Shown: positions 47,868 to 59,293, counted from the first letter of the stretch. The stretch: 64,000 nt of DNA from Linyphia triangularis (GCA_963978545.1 OZ021725.1:85978305-86042304), one strand, 5' to 3'. Numbers and translations are program-made. Notes: generated by a model from the sequence alone, not told the origin.

Positions 47868-49025
47868 GTTCTTCTTTCGTTTCATCGACGCAAGGCAATG
47901 GGCCTTATTGAGATCAACGAACTTTCGTCGACATTGCTGTTTCTCATTCGTTTTCTTCGTCGACGTAAGACAATGAGCCTTATTGAAGCACACGAACCTA
48001 CGTCGACACAAATGTTTATCAGTCGTCTTCTTTGACGCAAGACAATGGGCCTAATTGGGGCCCACAAATTTGCTTCAACATTGCTGGCTCCCAACTGTTT
48101 TCTTCGTCGACGCAAGACAATGGACCTTATTGAGGCCCACCAATTTGCGTCGACACTGCTGGTTCCTATTCGTTTTCTTCTTCGACACAAGAAAATGGGC
48201 CTTATTAAGGCCCACAAACTGACGTCGACACTGCTGTCTTCTCAGTAATTTTCATCGTCGACGCAGGACAAACGACCTTATTGATGCTCATAAATTTGCA
48301 TCTACACAGATGTTTCTCAGTCTTCTTCTTTGACGAAAGACAATGGGCTTCATTAAGGCCCACGAACTTGCGTCGATACTGTAGTTTCCCATTCGTTTTC
48401 TTCGTCGACGTAAGACAATGGGCCTTATTGAGGCCCACAAATTTGCGTCAACATTACTGGACCCATATGTTTTCTTCGTCGACGCAAGACATTGGGCATT
48501 AATAAGGCCCTCAAATTTGCGTCGACACTGCTTGTTTCCATTAGTTTTCTTCTTCGACACAAGAGAATGGGCCTTATGGAGGCCCGCGAACTTACGTCGA
48601 CACAAACGTTTCCCATTCGTTTTCTTTTTCGATGCAAGACAATGGGCATTAATAAGGACCACGAACTTGCGGACCACGACACTGCTGCATCTCCTTTTTT
48701 CGTTTCAACCACGCAAGGCAATAGGCCTTATTGAGGCCAGCAAATTTTCTTTAACATTTCTAGCTCTCATCTGTTTTCTTCATCGACGCAAGACAATGGA
48801 CCTTATTGAGGCCCACGAACTTGCGTCGATGCTGCTGTTCCCTATACGTTTTCTTTGTCGACGCAAGACAATGGACTTTAATGAGGCCCACCAACTTGCG
48901 TCGACACAAATGTTTCTCAGTCGTCTTCTTCTTAGACGCGAGACAATGGGCTTTACTTATTGAGGCTCATGAATTTACATCGACAGAGATGTTTTTCGCT
49001 TGTCTTTTTCGACGCAAAACAATAT
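47868..49025. repeat. 75-bp minisatellite array 2; palindromic units
   Basis: There are about 15 units of the same 75-bp sequence as at 37130-38712, in the same orientation, with the same nested inverted repeat per unit. A run of about five units, 48225-48575, matches 37863-38215 unit by unit, including private variants (CATTAATAAGGCCCTC, CTTGTTTCCATTAG, GACGCAGGACAAACG). The array ends in an ATT-rich microsatellite at 49027-49090. Long frames on both strands follow the 25-codon period and are not called as genes. Confidence 0.92.
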
Positions 49026-49246
49026 TTTAATTATATTATTATTACATTATTATTGTATTATTATTATTATTATTATACATTATTTATATTGTTACGAATT
49101 TTTGTATATTTGTAAATATTTCGTAGTGCTAATTTTGTAAATAGATAAATTTCTGTACATTTCGCATAAGGCAATGCAATGGTTTGTTTCCCTGCAGTGA
49201 GCATATCTCAATGCTTGATAACGGGTTTTACAGAGGTAACTCTGGG

Positions 49247-49423
49247 TTGGTTGTTTTCAGATTATCTGGCGCCGTCAGCAACACGAGGGCTATATTGCGA
49301 CGAAACATTCGTCATTTGACAAGCCAACATACATTTACAAACACTCATACCTAACACGGGACTAGAATCAGTAACCTCGCGGTCTAGAAGCTAGCACGCT
49401 AACCACTATACCGATTGGTCGGC
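49247..49423 (-). mobile_element. tRNA-derived SINE, copy 1
   Basis: It is the same family as the SINE at 49946-50126, in the same orientation. Read on the minus strand, the tRNA-like head starts GCCGACCAATCGGTATAGTG (49423 downward), but its B box is mutated (ACTGATTCTAGTCC). The body shares CAGATTATCTGGCGCCGTCA and ACAAACCAACATACATTTAC (both as + strand). No target duplication is visible, consistent with an older copy. Confidence 0.8.
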
Positions 49424-49932
49424 CCTATGTAAAAAGGATTTTGTGCTTCCGAAAAGTTGACAGAACCAAAGAGCTATTTCCTAACTAGAAAAAAAAAAGA
49501 AAAAGAAGAGAAAAAATAAAAATAAAAAAAAAATTAAAAAAAATAACAGTAAACAAAGAAGGTGAAAGGATTGATAAATAAGTAAGTTTCAATTTCAATT
49601 TAAAACAGTGTAATTGGCTTAGGGCTGATGTACATTACATGCAGGTATATTGATACAGACAGGATTGTATACAGGCAGGCAGAGTAGGCGTATGTCCACA
49701 CAATGCAATTTCCAGAGCATAGCTTAACATTTATTAATTGGGGACGGACAGCACTTTTGACCAATTGAAAACAATACCCTAGGAATTAAGTTCTAGGGTA
49801 ACAAACCTTTTCTTTTAACTGACTAACCATAGGAGCAACAATATTGATTTCCAACTATATTGTATTAACACGTTTTTACACGTAAAAGTGCTTGAAATAT
49901 TACGGTTTTTGTAACCTTTGAGTTTTCCTTCT
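49424..49932. other. Spacer between the two SINEs
   Basis: Apart from an A-rich low-complexity run at 49479-49560, nothing was recognised. Confidence 0.4.
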
Positions 49933-49945
49933 GGAAGAAGCTTGA

Positions 49946-50126
49946 TTGGTTGGTTGTATTCAGATTATCTGGCGCCGTCAGCAACACAAGGGCTATAATG
50001 CGCCGAAACATTTCGTCATTTAACAAACCAACATACATTTACAAACACCCATGCCTACACGGGACTCGAACCCGCAACCTCGCGGTCTAGAAGCCAGCAC
50101 GCTAACCACTATACCGTTTGGTCGGC
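49946..50126 (-). mobile_element. tRNA-derived SINE, copy 2, with 13-bp target duplication
   Basis: The tRNA-like head runs from 50126 down to about 50054. It has an A-box-like TATAGTGGTTAGCGTG and a perfect B box GGTTCGAGTCC, the internal RNA polymerase III promoter. A unique body (ACAAATGTATGTTGGTTTGT, GACGGCGCCAGATAATCTG) follows, then a short CCAA-type tail (ACAACCAACCAA). The element is flanked by GGAAGAAGCTTGA at 49933-49945 and 50127-50139, a perfect 13-bp duplication typical of LINE-driven retroposition. It encodes no protein and depends on a partner LINE that is not in the window. Confidence 0.92.
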
Positions 50127-50139
50127 GGAAGAAGCTTGA

Positions 50140-50989
50140 ACTTCTGACAAAATGACGATTTTTTTTAATAAGATTTTAAAAAAAATAATAACTATAAACG
50201 TGTATATATTTTTTTTTACTCGACCAACCCTGTTGAGTCTTGAACCTGTTGTTGGTCTGTCTTTTGTATTTATTTGTATTTATTTGTACAAAATTTGTAT
50301 TTATTTGTACAAAATATTTTATTTAGTACCCTAGTGTATCCTTAGGAGCATTTTAACACATAATTCCATGACCTTGTAAAATTTTCCCGGACATCTAGTC
50401 TAAGTTTAACCAACAACATGGTGTCATACAAATTTTATATAAAAAAAAAACAACATGCGATTTTAGAAAAATCAGTCACTGTATCATTGTACCCATTACA
50501 CCCTACCCATTAAATAATGAAAACGTATACCAAATCCCGAATGGCTATAAAAAAATTCGAATAAATATAGTATACAAAATTGAGTTGTGAAACCAACTAT
50601 GCTAAACCAAAGGAAGGTGGAACTTTCTGCAATTCACCCTGATAGAAGATAGGAATAAGTGTACTCACAAGAAAAAGGCTTCTCGGTGTATCAAGTTGAA
50701 GTTTTATTTCTAAACAGCATCACACTTTCGGCTTGTAATAACAAAAAAAACTATGAATTTTAAACATAGCATTCAGTTTAGGAATAAATTTAAAGTTCGT
50801 AACATATTCTACTAAAATGTTCGATCACACGCCAACACAAATCTGCGGTTAATTCTTTCGAAAAGTATGTTTTGGTTCGCAAGTTTCGGCTGCCTATTTC
50901 TGCCAATTTTAAAGTGCTTAACACAAAATTACGAGTTACGTTTCGTAATTTTGAGCATCTAGAAGAATACGAGATATAAATCTTCTAGT
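50140..50989. other. Intergenic, AT-rich
   Basis: A triplicated phrase built on TATTTGTACAAAATTTGTA (50270-50320) is the only structure seen. No gene was recognised. Confidence 0.4.
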
Positions 50990-50994
50990 GTAAA

Positions 50995-51172
50995 CCTATC
51001 TCTCCGACCCCACCACACCAATGTGAAGCAATTGGGGCCACGACAGATTTAATGTGTATCAGTCCCCATTAGATGCACATGATGATTGGTGGGCGCCGAG
51101 GACCAAACTCACTGTTTTCTGATCATGAGCTCGTTACTCTAGTCACCAGGCTTACTATTTAAAAGGCAGACT
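50995..51172 (-). mobile_element. Candidate second tRNA-derived SINE
   Basis: Read on the minus strand from 51172, GCCTGGTGACTAGAGTAACG resembles an A box and D-arm, GCTCATGATCAG an anticodon-arm region, and GTGAGTTTGGTCCTC a degenerate B box. The GC-rich body (GGCGCCCACCAATCATC, TCTAATGGGGACTGATACAC) differs from its AT-rich surroundings. No target duplication was found. Confidence 0.45.
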
Positions 51173-53094
51173 GAGTGTGAAAGGTTCTAGTATTTAGCTC
51201 GGTGGAACACACGAAGTATTGCCTAACTCCAATACACCTAAATTTATTTTTCAAATTTAAAAACTACTAATTGTTATCGAATTTGTATTGAATTTACATT
51301 GTTGTTGTCGCCAAGTGTGTCAGAAATGTTTTAAGTGACAATATTTCAACAATTTAAAGCTTTTTGATGACTGACTTTTATATTTTAAAGATTATAGGCG
51401 TTATGTGTTACGAAACAATTTAGATTTTTGTGATTGTCTTGAGGTTTCTTCAAACTAAACGATATGGGTTCGTTCTGTTTCGTAATGTTTATAAAGATTT
51501 TGGCTTCTCTTTAGTAATGAAAAATGAACACTTCCGTTTGTTTTTCAAATGAATGCATTTTATTTCTTTCAGTCTCAAAAAAAAAAGTGAAAGAAACTGA
51601 TGACACGCATTAGTCAACATAGCGTATAAATAACAAAATATACAGTCATAAAAATAAAATCAACACTGAATCGTTGCTTGTAGTTATCATATTCACTGTT
51701 CTTAAAGAAAAAAAAAAAGGAGGTAATAAATAAACTGCAATAGTTTAAAACTGTTTAGATCTTGTAGAACCCAACAAACTTTACATACATGTTAATGAAG
51801 TGATCTATAAAAATGTAAAACAAAAATTTAAAAATTAGTTTCTACACGATACTTTAAAGATAACAAGTATATTTCATTTATTAAAAATTTTATTGAATTT
51901 TTTCCATTTAATCTAAAACTTACTTCACAACATTTCTGATAAGGTTCAGCCTAATAAATTAACTTCTATATCAGTCCTTACCGTGCCATATTTCCACCTG
52001 GTGATGAAAATTGGACATAAAGCTTTATATTTCATATATAATTTTTTCATGGTCTCAATTGTATGTATACCAAATTTTTGAAGATATGCCAATTAGAGCA
52101 AGCTTCAAACAGTTGCAGTTTAAATATATCCACCTTGGATTTTTCCGAACAGTAACATTTTCTGCGATTTGCAACAGATGAAAAAGGTACGGCGCGCCAA
52201 CAAGATAAAATTAGAAAACGTTGACAAAATGGGATGATGATTTAGCACAAAAGCTTTGAATTCTAGCATAGTATGCGTTGTTCATAAGCGATTAAAAAAA
52301 AAAAAAAATGCTCTTTTGTAACTCCTTATTCGTTACATAGCAATTTCACTTGCGGTCCTTTCAGAAATCTACTCTTGAATAAATGTCAGTCGGTGAAGTG
52401 TAGATTTCATCAGGAAAAGGGAAGTTATTTTCAAAATTTGACACTAGGTGGCAGCCTATGAGTGCTGTTTGATGTAGTTTGCTGCCATTCTTTCAAAGTC
52501 CTACAACAAAAAATAAAATACATTGCAATGAGTTATATTACATTAATCTGACAATACAATATACTGTTATAGTATAGCATTGTATAGTACAGTACAATAT
52601 AGAAAAACTATGGATTTTCGCATCGTTTTCAGTATGAGTGCTTTGATTTGCGAATGAAATTCAAATTATATAACGAGAGAACTATTACCCGCATATTTGA
52701 TTAATTTCTAGTTTAATTATCAATTATAAATGTAAGTGTAACAATTCATAGTACTGAATCTGAAACATAAAAAAATGATCTTTTTTAATTTAGCAGAAGA
52801 CTACATCATATTTGTGTTACTGAATATTTTGAGCAACCAAATGTTTCCTTTATTTTCACTTTTTATTGCAAAATTGCCTCTTTATAATACACAGCTAGAG
52901 CAAATTAGAAGATTTTATGAACAGTTTTTGAAACAAACCGCTATGTTTTTATTTGAGGTACTTCGCTTATTGTTAAAACATAACGTTTGTTTTTCAGCAA
53001 TATTGCGGCATTGCATTTGGCAGCGTAAGACTCACGATCAGATAAAGCCTTTTTATTGTTCTCTCAATCCAGATTGCAGTAAATTTTACATAAT
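51173..53094. other. Intergenic, AT-rich
   Basis: No gene was supported. The longest frame, 52775-53125 (+, 116 codons), is low-complexity and hydrophobic, shows no known domain, and its end runs into a transposon fragment. Confidence 0.45.
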
Positions 53095-53360
53095 AAAACT
53101 AATAACTGAAAACAAAGTTTTTTAATATAAATCCCATTTGCACTGCCAATTTTTATTGCGATTGCAACTTATTTAAGCAATTTTGAGCTCAGACCGATCG
53201 ATTTTTCACAGTGTGTAAACAATACGAAGAAACCCATCACAAAGCATGTGTAGAAGCGGCTGTTTAGTGACAAACCCAAAACGTGACAGAAAAAATTGTT
53301 ATTGATAACAAGTCTATCTGCCAAGTTTCAGTTCGATTGGGTTAAATCAAATCTGATCCA
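53095..53360 (+). mobile_element. Fragment of the long-inverted-repeat element family
   Basis: AGTTTTTTAATATAAATCCC at 53118 matches the inner edge of the right arm near 33648. TTTAGTGACAAACCCAAAACGTGAC and CTGCCAAGTTTCAGTTCGATTGG (53264-53340) match 34005-34085. The middle is shorter than in the reference copy. A G-run and GGA repeats follow at 53380-53403. Confidence 0.65.
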
Positions 53361-53523
53361 GAGTTTTATTACGGAGATGGGGGGGGGGGGAGGAGGAGGA
53401 GGAGGGTGCTGTTGAATAGCTTAGGAAAATTTTGTTGTTCTTAAGTTGTATTACTATACCATGGGGTAACTTAACTTCATTATACAGAATATATTACAGA
53501 GTGGTAAAAAAGCTTAATTCTCA

Positions 53524-54147
53524 ATAACATAAAGATGGCGCAGTGATTGGCTACGTGCGAGCTTAACTCTTTAATCCCCGCAACGGCCCAAACGGCCCAG
53601 TCGGCAGAGTCCCATTCCGGCCGTGTCTTTTCACTTACACCTCCTACCCCCCTTCTTGGGTGGACCTTGGAGGTCCGATACCATTAACGGCTCACTACAA
53701 TGGGTCAGAGATTTCCCTTCACAGCGGGAGGGAGAAGAGGGGCCAAGGTATTCTTGCGACTGTCGTCACACTAGGGTGGGTATAACAGGTGGTTTTCATT
53801 CTTATCTTTGGAAGCCTTTCTTTTCACAGCTTCATTTCCAAAACACAAATACTTTGTACCACTAAAGAAAACAAACAAAACGCCTTGAGGATTTACTAGT
53901 TGTCAATCTCTATCTGGAAACCAGAAAGCGAAGAGAGATAAATTACCCTTAGCTTAGCAGGGGGTCTATTGCCCTTTTCTCTAAATGCGGCACTTGGAGG
54001 GGTGAAAATGGTTTTTCTTTTCGGGCGGGAACCTGGTCCCTAAAGGATATTCCAGAAAACTGCATTGGGAACTAAAGAGTTAAGACAATAAAGTAAATAA
54101 ATTAGAGTTGTCTTTAACTACATGATTCAGGGTAAATCATTGTTAAA
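53524..54147 (-). mobile_element. LTR-type terminal fragment of the BEL/Pao element, interrupted by a MITE
   Basis: 53524-53566 plus 54080-54147 equal 60341-60448 without the 513-bp insert: ATAAAGATGRCGCAGTGATTGG, then GACAATAAAGTAAATAAATTAG, and the end GGGTAAATCATTGTTAAATGT. At 54148 it abuts RNase H/integrase sequence of the retrotransposon. I read it as the outer (U3) part of the far-end LTR, truncated at 53524. The exact LTR limits are uncertain. Confidence 0.6.
53567..54079. mobile_element. 513-bp TTAA-target MITE (piggyBac-like target)
   Basis: TTAA lies at 53563-53566 and 54080-54083. The ends are CTCTTTAATCCCC (left) and CTCTTTAGTTCCC (right, read inward). The uninterrupted site, GCGAGTTTAAGACAATAAAG, is preserved in the related sequence at 60374-60393, which proves the insertion. 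TTAA duplication is the hallmark of piggyBac-type transposases, but the end sequence is not the usual CCC start. There is no open frame with a domain. Confidence 0.88.
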
Positions 54148-55786
54148 TGTCAACCCCGCGGATCTAGTATCGCGGGGCGTGGATCCCGGGAAGCTTGTGC
54201 ACAACAGACTGTGGTGGCATGGGCCATCTTTCATTCAGTCAGAAGGCGAAACTCCAGATCTCGAGCGGTGCTATGATAATTTTAAGTGCCCTGAGCAAGA
54301 AAGTAAAACTGTCATGCTGGTTGAGGAATGCTCAGACTTTATGAATGATATTTTTGCTATCACTAATAATTTTGATAAAATTGTGCGGGTTCTTGGTTTT
54401 ATTTTTAGGTTCATCAACAATGCAAGGAAGGAGAAGCGTCATAGGCCCCTCTCTACTGAGGAACTTAACCACTCTAAACTGTATCTTATTAAATCTGTAC
54501 AAAGATCTGCATTTGCAGAAGACATTCTAATGATAAAAAAGGATAAAATAACATCAGGAAAAATAAGAAATTTAAATCCATTTATAGATAACAATGATAT
54601 GTTACGGGTTGGTGGTCGGTTGTCTAAATGTAATGTAAATTATGAGAGAAAACACTCTCTGATCCTGCCATCCAAACATAAACTAACAAAAATTATACTT
54701 GAAAGTTACCATAAAAACTATTTGCATATTGGCCCGCAGAATCTGTTATATATTGTTCGGCAACAGTTTTGGCCGTTAAATGGTAGAAGAATTTCAAGGA
54801 AAATTGTATATAAATGTATTGTTTGTGTTAAGACCAAACCGGTGATTTCCCAACAATTGATGGGTGATCTTCCAAAAGATAGAATAAATGTAAACTCGGT
54901 GTTTAATTGTACGGGTATAGATTTTTGCGGCCCTTTTCTGATTAAGTACAAAGGTCAGGGGAAAGGGATTTATCATAAAGTGTATGTGTGTATTTTTATT
55001 TGTATGGATACCAAGGCTATTCATCTGGAAATGGTTTGCGATTTGTCCTCTGCGGCATTTATTGCGTCCTTAAAAAGATTCTTTGCCCGGAGAAGTCATG
55101 CAAAAACGTTGTATAGCGATAACGCCACAAACTTCGTTGGCACAAATAACGAACTAAAAAAGTTGTTCAAACTAGTTAATAATCCTGATGATAATCTCAC
55201 TAAATATTTATCAACTGAAAATATAGATTGGAAATTTCTTCCGCCTAAGAGTCCGAACTTCGGGGGTTTGTGGGAGGCGGGGGTCAAGTCTTTTAAATAT
55301 CATCTTAGACGGGTCGTGGGGGATTCGAAACTAACGTATGAAGAATTTCTAACTATTGTCATTCAGATTGAGGGAATTTTGAATTCGCGTCCTCTTACTC
55401 CACTTTCGGCTGATATGGATGATTTGGAGGTCTTGACACCTGGCCACTTCCTCGTAGGTCGTTCAATAACTGCAATACCTGAACCTAGTTTAGTAGAAAT
55501 TAATGATAACAGATTAAATATTTGGCAAAAATTAACCAAAAATGTTCAACTCATTTGGAAAAGGTGGCAAAACAGTTACCTAAATAACTTACAACAGAGA
55601 AACAAGTGGTGGATTACAAAGAATAATCTTAAGCTAGGGACCATGGTTCTAATAAAGGAGGACAATCTCCCGGTAAACGTCTGGTTAATGGGCAGAGTCG
55701 TGGAGCTTTTTCCTGGTTCGGACAAAAGGGTTTTTAACCCTTTTAACAGTGTTTTAGATGAAAGTTTTACAGTCCATTACGATTAA
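54148..55786 (+). pseudogene. BEL/Pao Pol fragment: RNase H tail and integrase
   Basis: The frame is open from 54122 to a stop at 55786 (554 codons), but the first nine belong to the flanking repeat. The RNase H-integrase linker comes first (ADLVSRGVDPGKLVHNRLWW, residue 13 on). Near residues 196-238 lies an H-x3-H...C-x2-C zinc-binding motif (YLHIGP...CIVC). The integrase core has its DDE residues in IDFCGPF, LYSDNATNFVG and FGGLWEAGVKSF (residues about 265, 334 and 380). LTPGHFLVGRS and a DUF5641-like C-terminal region follow. It lies on the strand opposite to the element's gag and RT. After residue about 537 the frame passes straight into LTR sequence, so the C-terminus is truncated. It cannot be translated from the minus-strand polyprotein as arranged. 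Confidence 0.88.
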
Positions 55787-55876
55787 TAAAAAGATTATTA
55801 CGGATGAATCTGGTGTGCTTTGTTGGCCTTTAAGGAACACTGCACGGACCGAACATAAACAACCACAGAAATTAAT
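55731..55876 (+). mobile_element. Partial LTR attached to the inverted integrase segment
   Basis: GTTTTTAACCCTTTTAACA through CAACCACAGAAATTA matches the reverse complement of 60071-60211 with few changes. It is the inner (R/U5) side of the LTR. The LTR end is joined directly to RNase H sequence at about 55876-55881 instead of flanking DNA or a primer site. Confidence 0.75.
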
Positions 55877-55880
55877 TATT

Positions 55881-56310
55881 ATTGGAATTGTGTGCAGCTG
55901 TACTACAGACAAAGCTGATGCAAAAGATGCTAAAACCTTTAGCAATATCACCAGAGGCAACGTTCATCTACACAGACAGTACGATCGTATTAGCCTGGAT
56001 AGAGAAGACCCCATCTGATCTAAAAACATTTGTAGCATCGAGAGTGGCTGCGATCCAACGAGTGTCCGAAGCGCGACAGTGGCATCATGTGGCTTCAGAA
56101 GACAACCACGCGGATCTAGTATCACGGGGCGTGGATCCCGGGAAGCTTGTGCACAACAGACTGTGGTGGCATGGGCCATCTTTCATTCAGTCACAAGGCG
56201 AAACTCCAGATCTCGAGCGGTGCTATGATAATTTTAAGTGCCCTGAGCAAGAAAGTAAAACTGTCATGCTGGTTGAGGAATGCTCAGACTTTATGAATGA
56301 CATTTTTGCT
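55881..56310 (+). pseudogene. BEL/Pao RNase H fragment, inverted copy
   Basis: It encodes the RNase H segment with IYTDSTIVLAWIEKTP (its second catalytic Asp) through the linker to the start of the integrase region, then turns round at 56309. It is the left arm (55881-56255) of a near-perfect inverted repeat with 56309-56683. A part of it (56104-56310) also matches 54152-54358. It has no function alone. Confidence 0.88.
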
Positions 56311-56683
56311 TTCTTGCTCAGGGCACTTAAAATTATCATAGCACCGCTCGAAATCTGGAGTTTCGCCTTGTGACTGAATGAAAGATGGCCCATGCCACCA
56401 CAGTCTGTTGTGCACAAGCTTCCCGGGATCCACTCCCCGTGATACTAGATCCGCGGGGTTGTCTTCTGAAGCCACATGATGCCACTGTCGCGCTTCGGAC
56501 ACTCGTTGGATCGCAGCCACTCTCGATGCTACAAATGTTTTTAGATCAGATGGGGTCTTCTCTATCCAGGCTAATACGATCGTACTGTCTGTGTAGATGA
56601 ACGTCGCCTCTGGTGATATTGCTAAAGGTTTTAGCATCTTTTGCATTAGCTTTGTCAGTAGTACAGCTGCACACAATTCCAAT
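55881..56683. repeat. 375-bp inverted repeat with 53-bp loop inside the BEL/Pao element
   Basis: The left arm 55881-56255 (starts ATTGGAATTGTGTGCAGCTG) and the right arm 56309-56683 (ends CAGCTGCACACAATTCCAAT) differ at only a few bases (for example CACGCGGATC against CCCGCGGATC). This marks the head-to-head junction of the two element halves. Confidence 0.92.
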
Positions 56684-57951
56684 CTTGGAATCGTGACCGT
56701 TTTCATTGGAGCCACACGACTCTTGCTACACACCAACTTGGTAGTTGACATTCCAGAAGCATTCGTACTGACGGCATATATCACTGCCCCATACGCCTTT
56801 TCCGATGCATCAGCAAAACCCACAAGTTTCATCCCTTCTGGATTCGATATGAAGATGTATCTACTCACAGTTATGTTGTTCACTGCCCTCAGAGATTTCT
56901 GAAACTGCAACCACTCTGCGGTCTCTTCTGGCGGCAGGATTTCATCCCAGGTAATTTTTACACGCCACAGTTTCTGTAGAAACACCTTTGCAGTCGTCAT
57001 AGTTGGCACAATTATGCCTAGTGGATCGAACATTGAAGAAATTCTTGCTAGGACAGCTCTCTTTGTTACTTTGTCGGGCACCGGGCCGAAACAATCTTGT
57101 TTAGCATCCCAAATCAACCCTAACGTCTTAGTGGGACCTTCAAAGCTGTAAGGCTCTTCCCTATGATCTGATCGGTTTTCCCCTTTCTTGACCTGATGAC
57201 CCACCGATGTCATCAGGTCTTGGTGATTCCCACGCCATTTATGAAGCTCCATTCCGCAAGAACCCAACAACTTGATCAACTCTTTCTGAAGATCTTTTGC
57301 AGATTCTAGGTCTTTACTACCCGTTAGCACGTCGTCCATATAAAATGAATTCTGGACCACCTGGGCTGCAGCTGGATATTTCTTCTCGCCGTCTACCCCT
57401 AGCTGTTTTAAGCACCTCATTGCCAAGTAGGGTGCACTTGTCGTTCCATAAGTTACGGTACAAAGTCTGTACGTTTTGACTTCTTCGTCCTTGTTATTCT
57501 TCCACAAAATTCTCTGAAGATTGCGTTGTGACTCGTCGAGGGAGATCATTCTGTACAACATTTTCACATCAGCCGTAAAGGCAAACCGATGTGTTCTGAA
57601 TTTCAAAATAATCGAAAACAAATCATCCTGAATCACACCTCCATTAATTTGTAAGGAGTTCAAAGATTCTCCCGTTGAGGTTGCCTGGCTAGAGTTGAAC
57701 ACGACCCTCAATTTCGTTGATTGCTTTTCCGGTCGATATACAGCGTGATGGGGGAGATAGTTCGTAATGGCAGGGTCACCAGTTTCAATTACTTCTTCCA
57801 TGTGCCCTAACTGCTCATAATCTTTCATGAATTTCCGATACGACTCTAACAGTTGCGGATTTTTGTTCAATCGATTCCAGACAGAATTCAATCGGGCAAG
57901 AGCTATTTGTCTCGACTCTCCCAAAACCCTTGGATCTTTCTTCAATGGCAT
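56309..57951 (-). pseudogene. BEL/Pao reverse transcriptase and RNase H
   Basis: The frame is open from 57951 (555 codons as far as 56284; true homology ends at 56309). The order is: peptide joining protease to RT (LPHHAV, RPEKQSTKLRVVFNSS), RT motif A FTADVKMLYRMI near residue 127, a TVTYGTTSAPYLAMRCL region near 165, and catalytic FYMDDVLTG near 206. A thumb/connection region follows, then RNase H with LVGFADASEKAYGAVIYA, IPRLELCAAVLL and FIYTDSTIVLAWI giving the Asp-Glu-Asp set (residues about 375-450). YMDD instead of the more common YVDD is a normal variant. It is truncated before integrase by the inverted-repeat junction. Its start overlaps the end of the gag-protease frame by 10 bp in another frame, so a frameshift probably separates them. 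RT and RNase H motifs themselves look intact. Confidence 0.92.
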
Positions 57952-59231
57952 CTGTCTATGAACCTACCACTTGCATCCCTCTTATGAGTTTTTATAAAAT
58001 GCTCATTACATTGAACCTCTTCTATACTTTTAAACTTTTCCAATTCTTGCACATGTTCTATTTCCCAAAACTTTTCCATTTGTTTACCAATATCCTGTTC
58101 ACACACTAAACTGCAAAACATGTTATTTTGATTATTGGGACTAGTAAAGCTGCCACCAACAACAAACTCAAATTTGGTGTTTTGAAGAACTAAATTAGTT
58201 CCCGGAACTGCCAGTCTTTCAGCACAAAGCAACTCAAAAAATACTTCGGCTCCCAACAGGCAGTCTATCCCATTTGGCACATTAAACTCACAATCCGCTA
58301 CCATCAAGTTTTCCGGCAACCACCAGCCTAAATCAGTTTTTCGTGTTGGAATAGAATGAATAATTTTTCTCACAATCAAGAAATCCAAACAACGACTGTA
58401 ACTCTCAGATTTATTAAACATAACCGCCGTTGTTTTATATTTAACATTTATCTTTCCCTCCGATAAACCCGAAAGAGATACATCGACTCTATTCCTTTTT
58501 GTTTTAAGCATCTCTGCAAATTTATAATCAAAACACGAAACCTGTGATCCGCTGTCTAATAAACAGCGACCTTTAACTACGTTTCCATAAATGTCCCTAA
58601 AATAGACGATTGCAGTTCCCAAAAATACGTTCGGCTCCGTCGAATTTGCAGCACCAATAAAATTTGTTGTTTCAAATGAGGATGCTCCGGCATTTAACCC
58701 CGACCCTTCAAGGTCATCCGTTGATCGAGTTTGTTCATTTTTCATAGCGTTCAGTGGGGAAGAAGCATTTTGACTGCCTTTTCTTTCACGTTCTTTGCAT
58801 AAAAGATACGAATGTTTTTTCTCATAAGTACAATCTTTAAGAGAGCAGACAAAACTAGTACCCTTACAACTATGATTTTTGGAAAAAAGGTTAAGACATA
58901 AAAAGCATAATTTATGTTTTTTAACCAAGTCCACCCGTTCGTTTACATTCAATTTAAGAAACCGTGCACATTTGAAAACTCCATGATTCGAATCACATAT
59001 CTGACAACTTCGATCACTTTTTTGATTTAATCCTGATAACATAGAATCCATCCTTATATTATTAACCCGTTTTGCCGGTAGGTTACCTTTAAAATTAGAA
59101 AGTGTTCTAGCATGATCTTTCAAGTATTCCAACAGATCTATTAAGGTTTGCAAGTTTTCTTTTTTCAAATACCGTTCCCACCACATTTTAGTATTCGCAT
59201 CCAATTTTTGAACTAAAATATAGGCAAGCAT
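57942..59231 (-). pseudogene. BEL/Pao Gag C-terminus (zinc knuckle) and aspartic protease
   Basis: The frame has 429 codons. Near residues 74-111 lies a Cys/His cluster (CQICDSNHGVFKC, then HKLCFLCLNLFSKNHSC), the zinc-finger region of BEL/Pao Gag. Near residue 225 RCLLDSGSQVSCF is the D-S-G active site of a retropepsin, with DCLLGAEVF near residue 325 as the family's second conserved region. Gag packages RNA and the protease cleaves the polyprotein. Coding sense continues upstream of its first ATG into 59232-59315 in the same frame, so the true frame begins at a frameshift within gag rather than at this ATG. Confidence 0.88.
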
Positions 59232-59293
59232 AGTACTGGAAAATCCATCAATTGTTTGGTCTAATACCTCGAGAGCACGTACACATTCGTTCG

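Noticed and set aside
48288..48963. 181-codon and 129-codon frames in array 2 as genes
   Set aside because: For the same reason as array 1, they are period-driven frames of a palindromic minisatellite.
50054..50126. Functional tRNA gene
   Set aside because: It has A- and B-box-like sequences, but it continues into a SINE body with a tail and a 13-bp target duplication, and the arms do not pair cleanly.
52775..53125. 116-codon hydrophobic protein gene
   Set aside because: It is low-complexity with no domain, and it ends inside a transposon fragment; no splice or context support.
55731..55786. True C-terminus of the integrase
   Set aside because: The last about 18 codons are LTR sequence, also present at 60071-60211, so the frame runs by chance into the LTR.
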